A stretch of 64,000 nucleotides of DNA from an uncultured Phycisphaeraceae bacterium (GTDB lineage Bacteria > Planctomycetota > Phycisphaerae > Phycisphaerales > UBA1924): positions 1-64,000 of the forward strand of contig CALCCF010000026.1 of NCBI GenBank assembly GCA_937899905.1, in the 5' to 3' direction. The translations under genes were made by a program, and so were the position numbers. Shown piece after piece: positions 9,081 through 16,651 of the stretch. How positions within the stretch are numbered: position 1 is the first letter of the stretch; every line of letters begins with the position of its first letter. The notes under the pieces were generated by a model that saw nothing but the letters and a program-made list of their open reading frames with translations, was not told the DNA's origin and ran no database searches.

Positions 9081-9980
9081 CTAGCGGCGCTCCTGGGACC
9101 GTCGATTCGAGGGCCGACGCTTGGAACGCCCGCCCTTGCCAGCATCGATCAGCCCGACGGCGATCTTGAGATCACGCAGCTCGCTCGGGCGGATGTCGCG
9201 CCAGTGCCCGCGTCGCAGGGTGCCCAGTCGCACGGGGCCGATGCCGACACGCTCGAGCTTGCGCACGGGGCAGCCCACGCGGGCGAGCACGCGGCGGACC
9301 TCGCGGTTGCGACCCTCGGTCAGCGTGATCTCCAGGTGGGCCCGATCGCGCAGCTGCTTGAGCACGGTGACCTCGACGCCCTGGGTTCGCTTGGCGCCGC
9401 TGGTCCGGCCCTTAGTGCGGTGGGCGAGCACGACGCCGCGCTCGAGTTCGGCGAGGCGGTCGTCGTCCATCACGCCGCTCACGATGGCGCGATAGGTCTT
9501 GGGCACTTCGTAGCGAGGGTGCGCGAGCCGGTTGGCCAGCTCGCCGTCGTTGGTCACGATGAGCAGGCCCGTCGTGTCGTAATCGAGCCGGCCGACGGGG
9601 AAGAGCCTCGGCGCCATCGGGTGCTGGACGAGGTCCATCACCGTTCGCCGGTCCATCCCTGGCTCGTCGGCGGCCGTGGTCAGCGTGGCCGTGGGCTTGT
9701 TGAATATGACCGTGACCGTCTGCTCGGGTCGGCGGATACGTTGGCCGTTCACGCGGATGTCGTCGCGAGAGGGGTGGGCGAAGGCGGGCAGGTCTGTCAC
9801 GATCTGCCCGTTGACCTCGACCGACCCGTCGCGGATCAGCTGCTCGCAGGCCCGCCGGCTGGCGACCCCGGCGTCGGCAAGGACCCGTTGGAGGCGTTCG
9901 TGGCCCGCGGGAGCGGCGTTCTGGGGCTGGGAGGCTGGCACGGGGGATGGTATTCGCCCGATCAGCACGCCTCGGTCCAC
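9081..9980 (-). CDS. rluB: Pseudouridine synthase, RsuA/RluB family
   Basis: A 299-residue protein. An N-terminal S4 RNA-binding domain (residues about 28-75: RLQRVLADAGVASRRACEQLI) precedes the catalytic domain with VGRLDYDTTGLLIVTNDGEL, where Asp133 is the nucleophile. RNREVRRVLARVG near residue 225 is the family's second signature. It isomerises uridine to pseudouridine in rRNA, most likely 23S U2605 if truly RluB; RsuA and RluE/F cannot be excluded. The C-terminal tail is basic (KGGRSKRRPSNRRSQERR). The start is GTG 9980, but the first 25 residues are Pro/Ala-rich and the real start may be later. It is the first gene of an operon with YihY. Confidence 0.85.
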   Translation of the reverse strand: MDRGVLIGRIPSPVPASQPQNAAPAGHERLQRVLADAGVASRRACEQLIRDGSVEVNGQIVTDLPAFAHPSRDDIRVNGQRIRRPEQTVTVIFNKPTATLTTAADEPGMDRRTVMDLVQHPMAPRLFPVGRLDYDTTGLLIVTNDGELANRLAHPRYEVPKTYRAIVSGVMDDDRLAELERGVVLAHRTKGRTSGAKRTQGVEVTVLKQLRDRAHLEITLTEGRNREVRRVLARVGCPVRKLERVGIGPVRLGTLRRGHWRDIRPSELRDLKIAVGLIDAGKGGRSKRRPSNRRSQERR

Positions 9981-10022
9981 CCCCGCCCGCGATTGCCAGA
10001 GCCAAAGGTCCCGCTAATATCG

Positions 10023-10039
10023 TTGAGATCCGGTCTCAA
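10023..10039. promoter_or_regulatory. Fur-like operator candidate before the iron operon
   Basis: TTGAGA (10023-10028) and TCTCAA (10034-10039) form a perfect dyad around TCCGG. The central 15 bases have the TGA-N9-TCA shape shared by Fur 7-1-7 boxes and by RirA-type iron boxes. It lies 55 bases before the start of an iron-uptake operon, which supports an iron-responsive operator; the regulator is inferred. Confidence 0.5.
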
Positions 10040-10093
10040 TTGGGGGCGTTCGTCGCAGATGCATCGCCGACCCGGAGATCCAGGGAGAACACG

Positions 10094-11137
10094 ATGATCG
10101 CGATTGTTTCAGCCATCCTCACGCTCATGGCTTCGGTGCTCGCCTCGCCGGCCGCCGACGCCACCGGCAGCGACGAGGTCGTCAATGTCTATTCCTCGCG
10201 TCACTACGACAGCGACGACGCTCTGTATGAGCGCTTCACCGCCGAGACCGGCATCCGCGTGAACCTCATCGAGGGCGGCAGCGACCAATTGCTCGCCCGC
10301 CTCGATCGCGAGGGTGAGCTCAGCCCGGCCGACGTCTTTATCACCGTTGATGCGGCCCGCCTGGAGCGCGCCTTGCAGGCCGGCGTGCTGGCCTCGGTGC
10401 AGTCCGACGAGCTGGAGCGCCGAGTGCCCGAGAACCTGCGCGATCCAGAGGGCCGTTGGTTTGCGCTGACCAAGCGTGTTCGCCTGATCGTGGCGTCCAA
10501 GGAGCGCGTGCCGGCGGGCGCGATCACGAGCTATGCCGATCTCGCCGACGAGCGGTGGCGCGGTCGCGTGCTGATCCGTAGCTCTTCGAGCGTGTACAAC
10601 CAGTCGCTGATTGCCTCGCTCATCGAGCGCATCGGTGCCGAAACGACGACGGCTTGGTGCGAGGGTGTTGTGGCCAACTTCGCGCGCACGCCCCAGGGTG
10701 GGGACCGCGACCAAGTCCGCGCGATCGCTGCTGGCGAGGGCGACGTTGCCGTGGTCAACCACTACTACGTGGCGCAGATGCTCGCTGGTGACGGTGCTGA
10801 TCGGCGTGCGGCCGAGTCCGTGAGGGTGATCTTCCCCGACCAGGGCTCGAGCGAGACACCCCTCGGCGGCGCGCACGTGAACATCAGCGGGGCCGGCGTG
10901 ATCAAGACCGCGCCGAACCGCGAGAACGCGATCAGGTTCATCGAGTTCCTGCTTCGCGACGAGTCCCAGAAGGCGCTCGTGAGCGGCACCCTGGAGTACC
11001 CGGTGGCCGAGAACGTCGAGATCCACGAGATCTTGCGCGGCTTCGGGGCCTTCCGTCCGGCCGACGTACCCGTGTCGGCCATGGCCGAGCGCAACCGCGA
11101 GGCCGTGCAGACCATGGACCGAGCGGGCTGGCGCTAA
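10094..11137 (+). CDS. fbpA: Iron(III) ABC transporter substrate-binding protein
   Basis: A 347-residue protein started at ATG 10094, with GGGAG seven bases upstream; the open frame upstream has no signal peptide. Residues 1-22 are a signal peptide. The mature start VVNVYSSRHYDSDDALYERFTAETGI is the FbpA/FutA/IdiA signature, followed by SPADVFITVDAARL, the hinge IRSSSSVYNQSLIASLI and VVNHYYVAQML with the paired tyrosines that coordinate ferric iron. It binds Fe3+ in the periplasm for FbpBC. It opens a four-gene operon and is separated by 43 bases from the EfeO-like gene. Confidence 0.92.
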   Translation: MIAIVSAILTLMASVLASPAADATGSDEVVNVYSSRHYDSDDALYERFTAETGIRVNLIEGGSDQLLARLDREGELSPADVFITVDAARLERALQAGVLASVQSDELERRVPENLRDPEGRWFALTKRVRLIVASKERVPAGAITSYADLADERWRGRVLIRSSSSVYNQSLIASLIERIGAETTTAWCEGVVANFARTPQGGDRDQVRAIAAGEGDVAVVNHYYVAQMLAGDGADRRAAESVRVIFPDQGSSETPLGGAHVNISGAGVIKTAPNRENAIRFIEFLLRDESQKALVSGTLEYPVAENVEIHEILRGFGAFRPADVPVSAMAERNREAVQTMDRAGWR

Positions 11138-11180
11138 GCCGAAACACATCACACCGAACGAGCAGAGAGAGGAGCGACGC

Positions 11181-12053
11181 ATGCAGCGACGCGAGTTCAT
11201 GATGGCGGGGGTTGCCGCGGCCGCGGGCGCCACCCTCGGGAGCAGGGCCCTTGCGGGCAGCGATGCCGCTCCGCGTCTCCGTAGCTTGGGCACGCCCGAG
11301 CACGATCGGGCCGTGGCCGAGGGCATCGCCTACTTCCAGCGTCGATGCCGCGATCAGCTGCCGCTGGTGCAGGATCTCGCGGCCGCGGTCGCCAGCGGTG
11401 ACCTCGACCGCGCGAAGCGCGCGTACGTCGAGTCCCGCCCGCCGTACGAGGAGATCGAGGTCCTCGCCGCGTCCTTTGAGGACAGCGATTCGGATATCGA
11501 CGCCCGGCCGTACGCCTTCGAGGGCGGCGAGAGCGACCCAGAGTTCCGCGGCTTCCACAAGGTCGAGGCGCTGATCTTCGCCTACGAGGACCTCGCGGCC
11601 GCAAAGCCGTTCGCCGATCGCTTGGTCCGTAGCGTGCAGAAGCTGAGCAGAGAGCTCGGCGAGCTCGACCGCTTCAGCGTCGAGGGCCAATTCGGCGGCA
11701 TGTACGCCCTGACGAACGAGGTCTCCGCCAAGAAGGTGTCGAGCGAAGAAGAGACCTGGTCCGACCAGAGCCTGCTCATCTTCAGGCACAACTGGATCGG
11801 CGTGTACAGCCAGTTCAAGCCGTTTGCCAGCGTGCTAGCCAATGGCCATCAGCCCAAGGTTGATGCTGTGGACGAGGCGTACCGCGCGGCGATGGCGACC
11901 CTCGACGGCCACTTCCGCGAGGGCTCGGCCGCGGGCACGCCGTACAGCCAGATCCGCATCGCCGAGCGACGCACGATGGCCGACGCGAGCAACCGATTCC
12001 GCGACGCGATCGTCGAGGCCGGGGCTGCCCTGGGCGTTCGCCTTCCGGCATGA
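11181..12053 (+). CDS. efeO: EfeO/imelysin-family (M75) periplasmic protein with Tat signal
   Basis: A 290-residue protein. The N-terminus MQRREFMMAGVAAAAGATLG is a twin-arginine signal. The mature part is the helical imelysin (peptidase M75) fold: KRAYVESRPPYEEIE, SDIDARPYAFEGG and the metal-binding GFHKVEALIF (HxxE motif, His and Glu near residues 118 and 121). In EfeUOB systems such proteins bind iron outside the membrane and pass it to a permease. Here it lies between fbpA and fbpB, overlaps fbpB by four bases (ATGA), and no EfeU or EfeB is visible, so it probably serves the ABC transporter. The cupredoxin domain of full-length EfeO is absent. Confidence 0.82.
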   Translation: MQRREFMMAGVAAAAGATLGSRALAGSDAAPRLRSLGTPEHDRAVAEGIAYFQRRCRDQLPLVQDLAAAVASGDLDRAKRAYVESRPPYEEIEVLAASFEDSDSDIDARPYAFEGGESDPEFRGFHKVEALIFAYEDLAAAKPFADRLVRSVQKLSRELGELDRFSVEGQFGGMYALTNEVSAKKVSSEEETWSDQSLLIFRHNWIGVYSQFKPFASVLANGHQPKVDAVDEAYRAAMATLDGHFREGSAAGTPYSQIRIAERRTMADASNRFRDAIVEAGAALGVRLPA

Positions 12054-13705
12054 CCGCACCCGTCGGGCGAGGCAGGGGGCTGGCGTGGCGGACGCTGGCC
12101 TGGATTCTGACACTGAGCACGCTGTTGCCAATTGGCGTGGTGCTCGCGAGCATCGCCGGCGATAGCGAAGGCGTGTTTGCGCACATCGCCGAGACTCGGC
12201 TGGCGACGTACGCCACCAACACCGTGCTGCTGACGTTGGGCGTAGCTGCTGTCACGCTCGCGCTCGGAGTATCGACGGCGTGGCTGGTCACGATGTGCCG
12301 GTTTCGGGGGCGGTGGCTGCTGTCGATCCTGCTCTTGCTGCCCATGGCGGTGCCCGCGTACATCGCGGCGTATTCGGTGACGGACCTGCTGCAACCGGCC
12401 GGGCCGCTCCGGGCGATTGCGATCGGGGAGGACGGCGTGCGTTGGTGGTGGCCGCGAGCGCGGTCGCTGCCAGGGGCCACGATCATCCTCGCGTTGTGCT
12501 TGTATCCATACGTGTATCTGGCGGCCCGTGCGGCGTTCATAGCGTTGCCGGCATCGCTGCTCGATGCCGCCAAGACGCTGGGGTTCGGTTCGATCGGCAC
12601 GTTCGCGCGGGTCGTCGTCCCCGTTTCGGCGCCGACCATCGGGGCCGGGCTCTTGCTGGTCATGATGGAGACCGTGTCGGACTTCGGCGCGGTCGACTAC
12701 TGCGCCGTCGATACGTTCGCGACGGGCGTGTACCGCGCATGGGCCACGCTCGGCTCGCCGATCGCCGCGGCGCAGCTCGGGTCGGTCGTGCTCGGCGCGG
12801 TGGGTGTCGTCTTGCTCATCGTGGCGGTCGTGCGAGGACGCCGGAGGTTCGATGCCTCGGGCGGGCGATCGCAGCGTCCGCGGCCGGTCGAGCTCCGGGG
12901 CGTGCGGGCGTTGCTTGCGGCGTTTGTTTGCGCGGTGCCGGTGCTCGGTGGTTTTGTGTTGCCCGCGGGATGGCTGGCGGTGCTTGCGATCGATCAGGGA
13001 GACCAGCGGGCAACCGAATTGCTCGTCGATCACGGGCTGGCGACGGTCTTTCTTTCGGCGCTCGCGGCCGTGCTCGTGGTTGGGCTCGGGCTGGTGCTGG
13101 TCGAGGCGAAGCGGATGGCCGGCGGCTGGGCCACACGCGTGCCGGTGCGCATCGGGCAGCTGGGGTACGCGGTGCCCGGGACGGTGCTGGCCGTTGGGTT
13201 GCTGATCCCATTGGCGTGGCTCGACCATCGGCTGAACGATGTCTGGGGCTGGCTGACCGGGGAGCGGCTCGGGCTGGTGCTGACCGGGACGATCGTGGCC
13301 GTGCTCGTGGGGTACCAGACGCGTTTCATGGCAGTGGGGGTCGGGCTGCTGCGGGCGAGCCTGGATCGTGTGCCGCCCCGGCTCGACGAGGCCGCGACGA
13401 CGCTGGGCTGCTCGTCGCTTCGGATCATCGGTCGCATCCATCTGCCCATGCTGCTCCCGCCGATCTGCGCGGCCATGCTGCTGGTGTTCGTCGACGCGGC
13501 CAAGGAGCTGCCGATGACGCTCATGCTCCGGCCCTTCGGCATGGACACGCTTGCCGTGCGTGTGTACCAACTCGCCAGCGACGAGCGTCTGGGTGAGGCG
13601 TCGACTGGCGCACTCGCGATCGTGCTCGTCGGGCTGATCCCGGTGATCGTGCTCTCGCGATCGATGGGTGTGCGCACGCGGAGCGCGTTGGAGGTCGAGC
13701 GGTGA
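12050..13705 (+). CDS. fbpB: Iron(III) ABC transporter permease
   Basis: A 551-residue membrane protein with about twelve hydrophobic helices arranged as two homologous permease halves, the usual FbpB size. Each half has an EAA-type loop: LDAAKTLGFGSIGTFARVVVP in the first and LDEAATTLGCSSLRIIGRIHLP in the second. These contact the ATPase FbpC. The start ATG 12050 overlaps the efeO stop, and the stop overlaps the fbpC start, so translation is coupled along the operon. It moves Fe3+ across the inner membrane. Confidence 0.92.
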   Translation: MTAPVGRGRGLAWRTLAWILTLSTLLPIGVVLASIAGDSEGVFAHIAETRLATYATNTVLLTLGVAAVTLALGVSTAWLVTMCRFRGRWLLSILLLLPMAVPAYIAAYSVTDLLQPAGPLRAIAIGEDGVRWWWPRARSLPGATIILALCLYPYVYLAARAAFIALPASLLDAAKTLGFGSIGTFARVVVPVSAPTIGAGLLLVMMETVSDFGAVDYCAVDTFATGVYRAWATLGSPIAAAQLGSVVLGAVGVVLLIVAVVRGRRRFDASGGRSQRPRPVELRGVRALLAAFVCAVPVLGGFVLPAGWLAVLAIDQGDQRATELLVDHGLATVFLSALAAVLVVGLGLVLVEAKRMAGGWATRVPVRIGQLGYAVPGTVLAVGLLIPLAWLDHRLNDVWGWLTGERLGLVLTGTIVAVLVGYQTRFMAVGVGLLRASLDRVPPRLDEAATTLGCSSLRIIGRIHLPMLLPPICAAMLLVFVDAAKELPMTLMLRPFGMDTLAVRVYQLASDERLGEASTGALAIVLVGLIPVIVLSRSMGVRTRSALEVER

Positions 13706-14394
13706 GCCGGGGTGCGATCGATAATGGCAGCGTGAGTGGTAGTGGGCTTGGGTTGAGCGTCCGAGGCTTGTGCTTCGCGTATGCGCGCGGCGATGACATC
13801 GTGTGCGATCTCTCGATTGACGTGCCCGCGCGCGGCGTGCACGCGGTGCTCGGGCCCTCAGGCTGTGGAAAGACCACGCTGTTGCGCCTTGTTGCGGGGC
13901 TCGAGCGGCCGCGCGCGGGGACCATCGAGGTCGGCGGCGAGCGTGTTGCGGGCGAGGGCGTGTTCGTGGCGGCGGCGCGGCGGCGCGTGGCCGTGGTGTT
14001 CCAGGATTATGCGCTCTTCCCGACGATGACCGCGCTGGCCAACATTCGCCTTGCGCTTCGGCACCACCCGCGCGGCGAGCGCACCGAGCGTGCGAAAGCG
14101 CTGCTCGACGTGGTGGGCATGGGCGGCTTCGCGGGCGCGATGCCGCACACGCTGAGCGGCGGGCAGCAGCAGCGCGTGGCCCTTGCACGCTCGCTGGCCA
14201 GGGAGCCGACGGTCATGCTGCTCGACGAGCCGTTCGCGAGCCTCGATCCCGGTTTGCGGCGGGCGCTCCGGGATCGCACGCTGGCGACGCTCCGCGAGCG
14301 GGACATCGCGACGGTGCTGATCACGCATGATGAGGCGGAAGCCGCACTGGCCGATGCCCGGACGGTCATGGCCGACGGAGCGGCTCCCTGCTGA
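13702..14394 (+). CDS. fbpC: Iron(III) ABC transporter ATP-binding protein
   Basis: A 230-residue ATPase with Walker A GPSGCGKTT (about residues 53-61), Q-loop VFQDYALFPTM, ABC signature LSGGQQQR, Walker B VMLLDEPFASLD and switch His in LITHDEAEA. It ends soon after the nucleotide-binding domain (MADGAAPC), so it lacks the roughly 100-residue regulatory domain of classical FbpC, where iron or OB-fold control sits. GTG 13702 overlaps the fbpB stop. It powers Fe3+ import with FbpB. No terminator with a T run follows; the next element is the imuA operator region. Confidence 0.9.
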   Translation: MSRGAIDNGSVSGSGLGLSVRGLCFAYARGDDIVCDLSIDVPARGVHAVLGPSGCGKTTLLRLVAGLERPRAGTIEVGGERVAGEGVFVAAARRRVAVVFQDYALFPTMTALANIRLALRHHPRGERTERAKALLDVVGMGGFAGAMPHTLSGGQQQRVALARSLAREPTVMLLDEPFASLDPGLRRALRDRTLATLRERDIATVLITHDEAEAALADARTVMADGAAPC

Positions 14395-14425
14395 CTGGCC
14401 CTGGTTCCGACAAGAAATACGAAAA

Positions 14426-14453
14426 TTGTTTGGTATAAACATTGACCAAACAA
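14426..14453. promoter_or_regulatory. Strong dyad over a TATAAA box, candidate damage-response operator of imuA-imuB-dnaE2
   Basis: TTGTTTGGT (14426-14434) and ACCAAACAA (14445-14453) are perfect inverted repeats around a ten-base spacer. TATAAA (14434-14439) lies inside and could be the -10 box, placing transcription about 30 bases before the imuA start. A repressor bound here would block polymerase. imuA-imuB-dnaE2 cassettes are LexA-controlled in many bacteria, so a LexA-type regulator is the first candidate; the sequence matches no LexA box known to me. Confidence 0.6.
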
Positions 14454-14475
14454 ATTCCGGTACTACGCTGGTCTT

Positions 14476-15195
14476 GTGATTGTCTCCGGGGTCCATAGCC
14501 ACGCACTTGAGCGGCCAGGGGGTGCCGGGCCGGGCGTTGATTTTGGGATGGATGAGGCCGATCTGGGCCTGAGCCCGGGGGCGATCCACGACTGGATCGC
14601 CGAGCCGCTGACGCCGTTGTCGATCTTGGCGGGTTTGGCGGGGACGGCCGTGCGTGGGTGTGGCTCGAGGCGGGTGCTCTGGATCGGTCGGCGGTGCTGG
14701 CCGTATCCGCCCGGATTGGTCGGGCCCGGTGGCAACGCGGCGTTGCTCGAGCGATCGATCTTCGTGGACCCACCGACGCGCGATGAGCGGCTGTGGGCGA
14801 TCGACGTGGCGTTGCGCTCGCCGGCGGCGCTGGTGGTGGTGGCCGACGGCACGGGATTGGCGATGGCCGGTTCGCGCAGGTTGCAGCTTGCGGCCGAGGC
14901 GGGGCGGACGCTCGGGCTGATCGCGCGGCCGCACCGCGAGCGTGGGGAGCTCTCGGCGGCGGCAACACGGTGGCTCGTATCTCCCGGGCCGATGGATCCG
15001 GCCAATCCGATTCTTCCGACATGGACGCTCGAACTGCTGCGCCGCAAGGGACTGCGGCCCATCTCGGAGGGCGCACGGGTGATGACCGTGCGTGTGGAGG
15101 ATGCCACGCGCCTTGTCAGTGTGGATGCCGACGCTGCCGATCGATCTGCTGCGGCGACGGGACCGGGCCGATGGGCGGCCCAGCGCTCGGGCTGA
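14476..15195 (+). CDS. imuA: ImuA, RecA-like accessory protein of the translesion mutasome
   Basis: A 239-residue protein starting at GTG 14476. Although it has no intact Walker A motif, RRVLWIGRRCWPYPPGLVG, DERLWAIDVALRS, SRRLQLAAEAGRTLGLI and ATRWLVSP follow the ImuA/SulA-like pattern in order. In other bacteria ImuA assists ImuB and DnaE2 in mutagenic bypass of DNA damage. Its 3' end overlaps imuB by about 95 bases, and dnaE2 follows, the standard cassette order. The dyad at 14426-14453 lies right upstream. Conservation is modest; the call rests on both motifs and synteny. Confidence 0.85.
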   Translation: MIVSGVHSHALERPGGAGPGVDFGMDEADLGLSPGAIHDWIAEPLTPLSILAGLAGTAVRGCGSRRVLWIGRRCWPYPPGLVGPGGNAALLERSIFVDPPTRDERLWAIDVALRSPAALVVVADGTGLAMAGSRRLQLAAEAGRTLGLIARPHRERGELSAAATRWLVSPGPMDPANPILPTWTLELLRRKGLRPISEGARVMTVRVEDATRLVSVDADAADRSAAATGPGRWAAQRSG

Positions 15196-16636
15196 GCGTG
15201 TCCTGATCGTGCGGGCCGAGGGGCAGCGCCGGGTGGTGGCGGCGTGCTGCGATCGGGCGGCCGATGCGGGCGTCGTGCCCGGCTTGCCGGTGGCGCAGGC
15301 GCGCAGCGTGCTGCCGGCCGGTTCGGTGCGCGTTGTAGAGCACACGCCCGAGCGTGATGTGGCGCGGCTGCGCGCGCTGGCGGTGTGGGCGCGTCGGTTC
15401 TCGCCGCTGGTGCAGACCGACGGCGTCGATGGGCTGTGGCTGGACATCACCGGGTGTGCGCACCTGTTTGGTGGCGAGCGGGGGATGTGCGAGATGGTCG
15501 TCGATGGCTTGCAGAAGCTGGGCGTTCGGAGTCGGGTGGCGATCGCGGATACGCATGGGTGTGCGTGGGCCATCGCGCGGTATGCGACGCCTCGGTCTAG
15601 TGAAGACGGTTCATCGATCGTGCTGCCGGGGGAGCAGCGTGGGGCGATGGCCCCATTGCCCATCGCGGCGCTGAACATCGACGACGCCACCGTTTCGGCG
15701 CTGGCTGACCTTGCGATCGATCGCGTGGGGCAACTGCTCGAGATCCCGCGGCGTGTGCTGCCTTCGCGTTTTGGGAACGCGCTGCTGCTGGCGCTCGATT
15801 GCGCGCTGGGGCACGCGATGGAGCCGCTGACGCCGATCCGGCCGGTGGCGCCGTGCCGGAGCGAATCCGTGTTCGATGGCTATACCACGAATGTTGAGGC
15901 GATCGAGCTGGCTGTTCGTGAGTTGCTGGACGATGTGTGCGATCAGCTGGCCGGGCGTGGGCGCGGTGCTCGGCGGCTCGTGCTCGAGCTCGGTCGGTAC
16001 GAGCTCGACGCCCTGGCGATCCACGTGACGACGAGCGTACCGACGCGGGATGCAAAGCATTTATGGGCGCTCGTGCGGCCCAAGCTCGAGCGGGCCCATC
16101 TCGGGTTCGGGGTTGAACGCGTCACCGCCACGGTCTCGCGCGATGCGCTGATCGTCCCGAGCCAGATCGTGCGGTGGGGGGGTGGTGATGACGCGGACGG
16201 ATCGGCGGGCGAGGCCGAGGCGGCGGAGCTTGTTGACGTGCTGGCGGGTCGGCTAGGGAAGGGGGCGGTGCGTGGGGCCGTGCTGAAGGAGAGCCATCTG
16301 CCCGAGCGTGCGTTCGAGTGGGTCTCGCCGGCTGCCCAGCGATCGGGCGCGGACATCCGTCCGCCGGGCGAGCGGCCGACCACGCTGCTCGATCCGCCGA
16401 TGCCGACGACCGCGATCGCGCTCACGCCCGATGGGCCGGTGCATCGCATCCGCTGGCAGAACGAGGACCGCATGGTGGTCGCGTGCGTGGGGCCCGAGCG
16501 CATCGGCGGCGAGTGGTGGCGCGGGCACGGCACGACGCGCGATTACTTCCGCGTGCGGTGTGAGGATGGCGTCTGCCTGTGGGTGGCGAGAGCGCGTGAG
16601 AGCGGGCGGTGGTACGTCCATGGTGTGTGGGCCTGA
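15101..16636 (+). CDS. imuB: ImuB, Y-family polymerase-like protein
   Basis: About 511 residues from ATG 15101 (MPRALSVWMPTLPIDLLRRR matches typical ImuB starts); GTG 15092 is an alternative. The N-terminal half is the Y-family polymerase fold (GLPVAQARSVLP, then DGLWLDITGCAHLFGGE), and a long C-terminal region follows (PPGERPTTLLDPP, then YFRVRCEDGVCLWVARARESGRWYVHGVWA). The first palm Asp of active Y-family enzymes is replaced (LSVWMPT), in line with ImuB being catalytically dead and acting as the adaptor that joins DnaE2 to the beta clamp. It overlaps imuA and ends 15 bases before dnaE2. Confidence 0.9.
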   Translation: MPRALSVWMPTLPIDLLRRRDRADGRPSARAERVLIVRAEGQRRVVAACCDRAADAGVVPGLPVAQARSVLPAGSVRVVEHTPERDVARLRALAVWARRFSPLVQTDGVDGLWLDITGCAHLFGGERGMCEMVVDGLQKLGVRSRVAIADTHGCAWAIARYATPRSSEDGSSIVLPGEQRGAMAPLPIAALNIDDATVSALADLAIDRVGQLLEIPRRVLPSRFGNALLLALDCALGHAMEPLTPIRPVAPCRSESVFDGYTTNVEAIELAVRELLDDVCDQLAGRGRGARRLVLELGRYELDALAIHVTTSVPTRDAKHLWALVRPKLERAHLGFGVERVTATVSRDALIVPSQIVRWGGGDDADGSAGEAEAAELVDVLAGRLGKGAVRGAVLKESHLPERAFEWVSPAAQRSGADIRPPGERPTTLLDPPMPTTAIALTPDGPVHRIRWQNEDRMVVACVGPERIGGEWWRGHGTTRDYFRVRCEDGVCLWVARARESGRWYVHGVWA

Positions 16637-16651
16637 ATTTCGAGGACGTGC

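Noticed and set aside
11849-14188. Long minus-strand open frame of about 780 codons
   Set aside because: Antisense to the fbpB and fbpC genes, with Arg/His/Pro-rich shadow composition.
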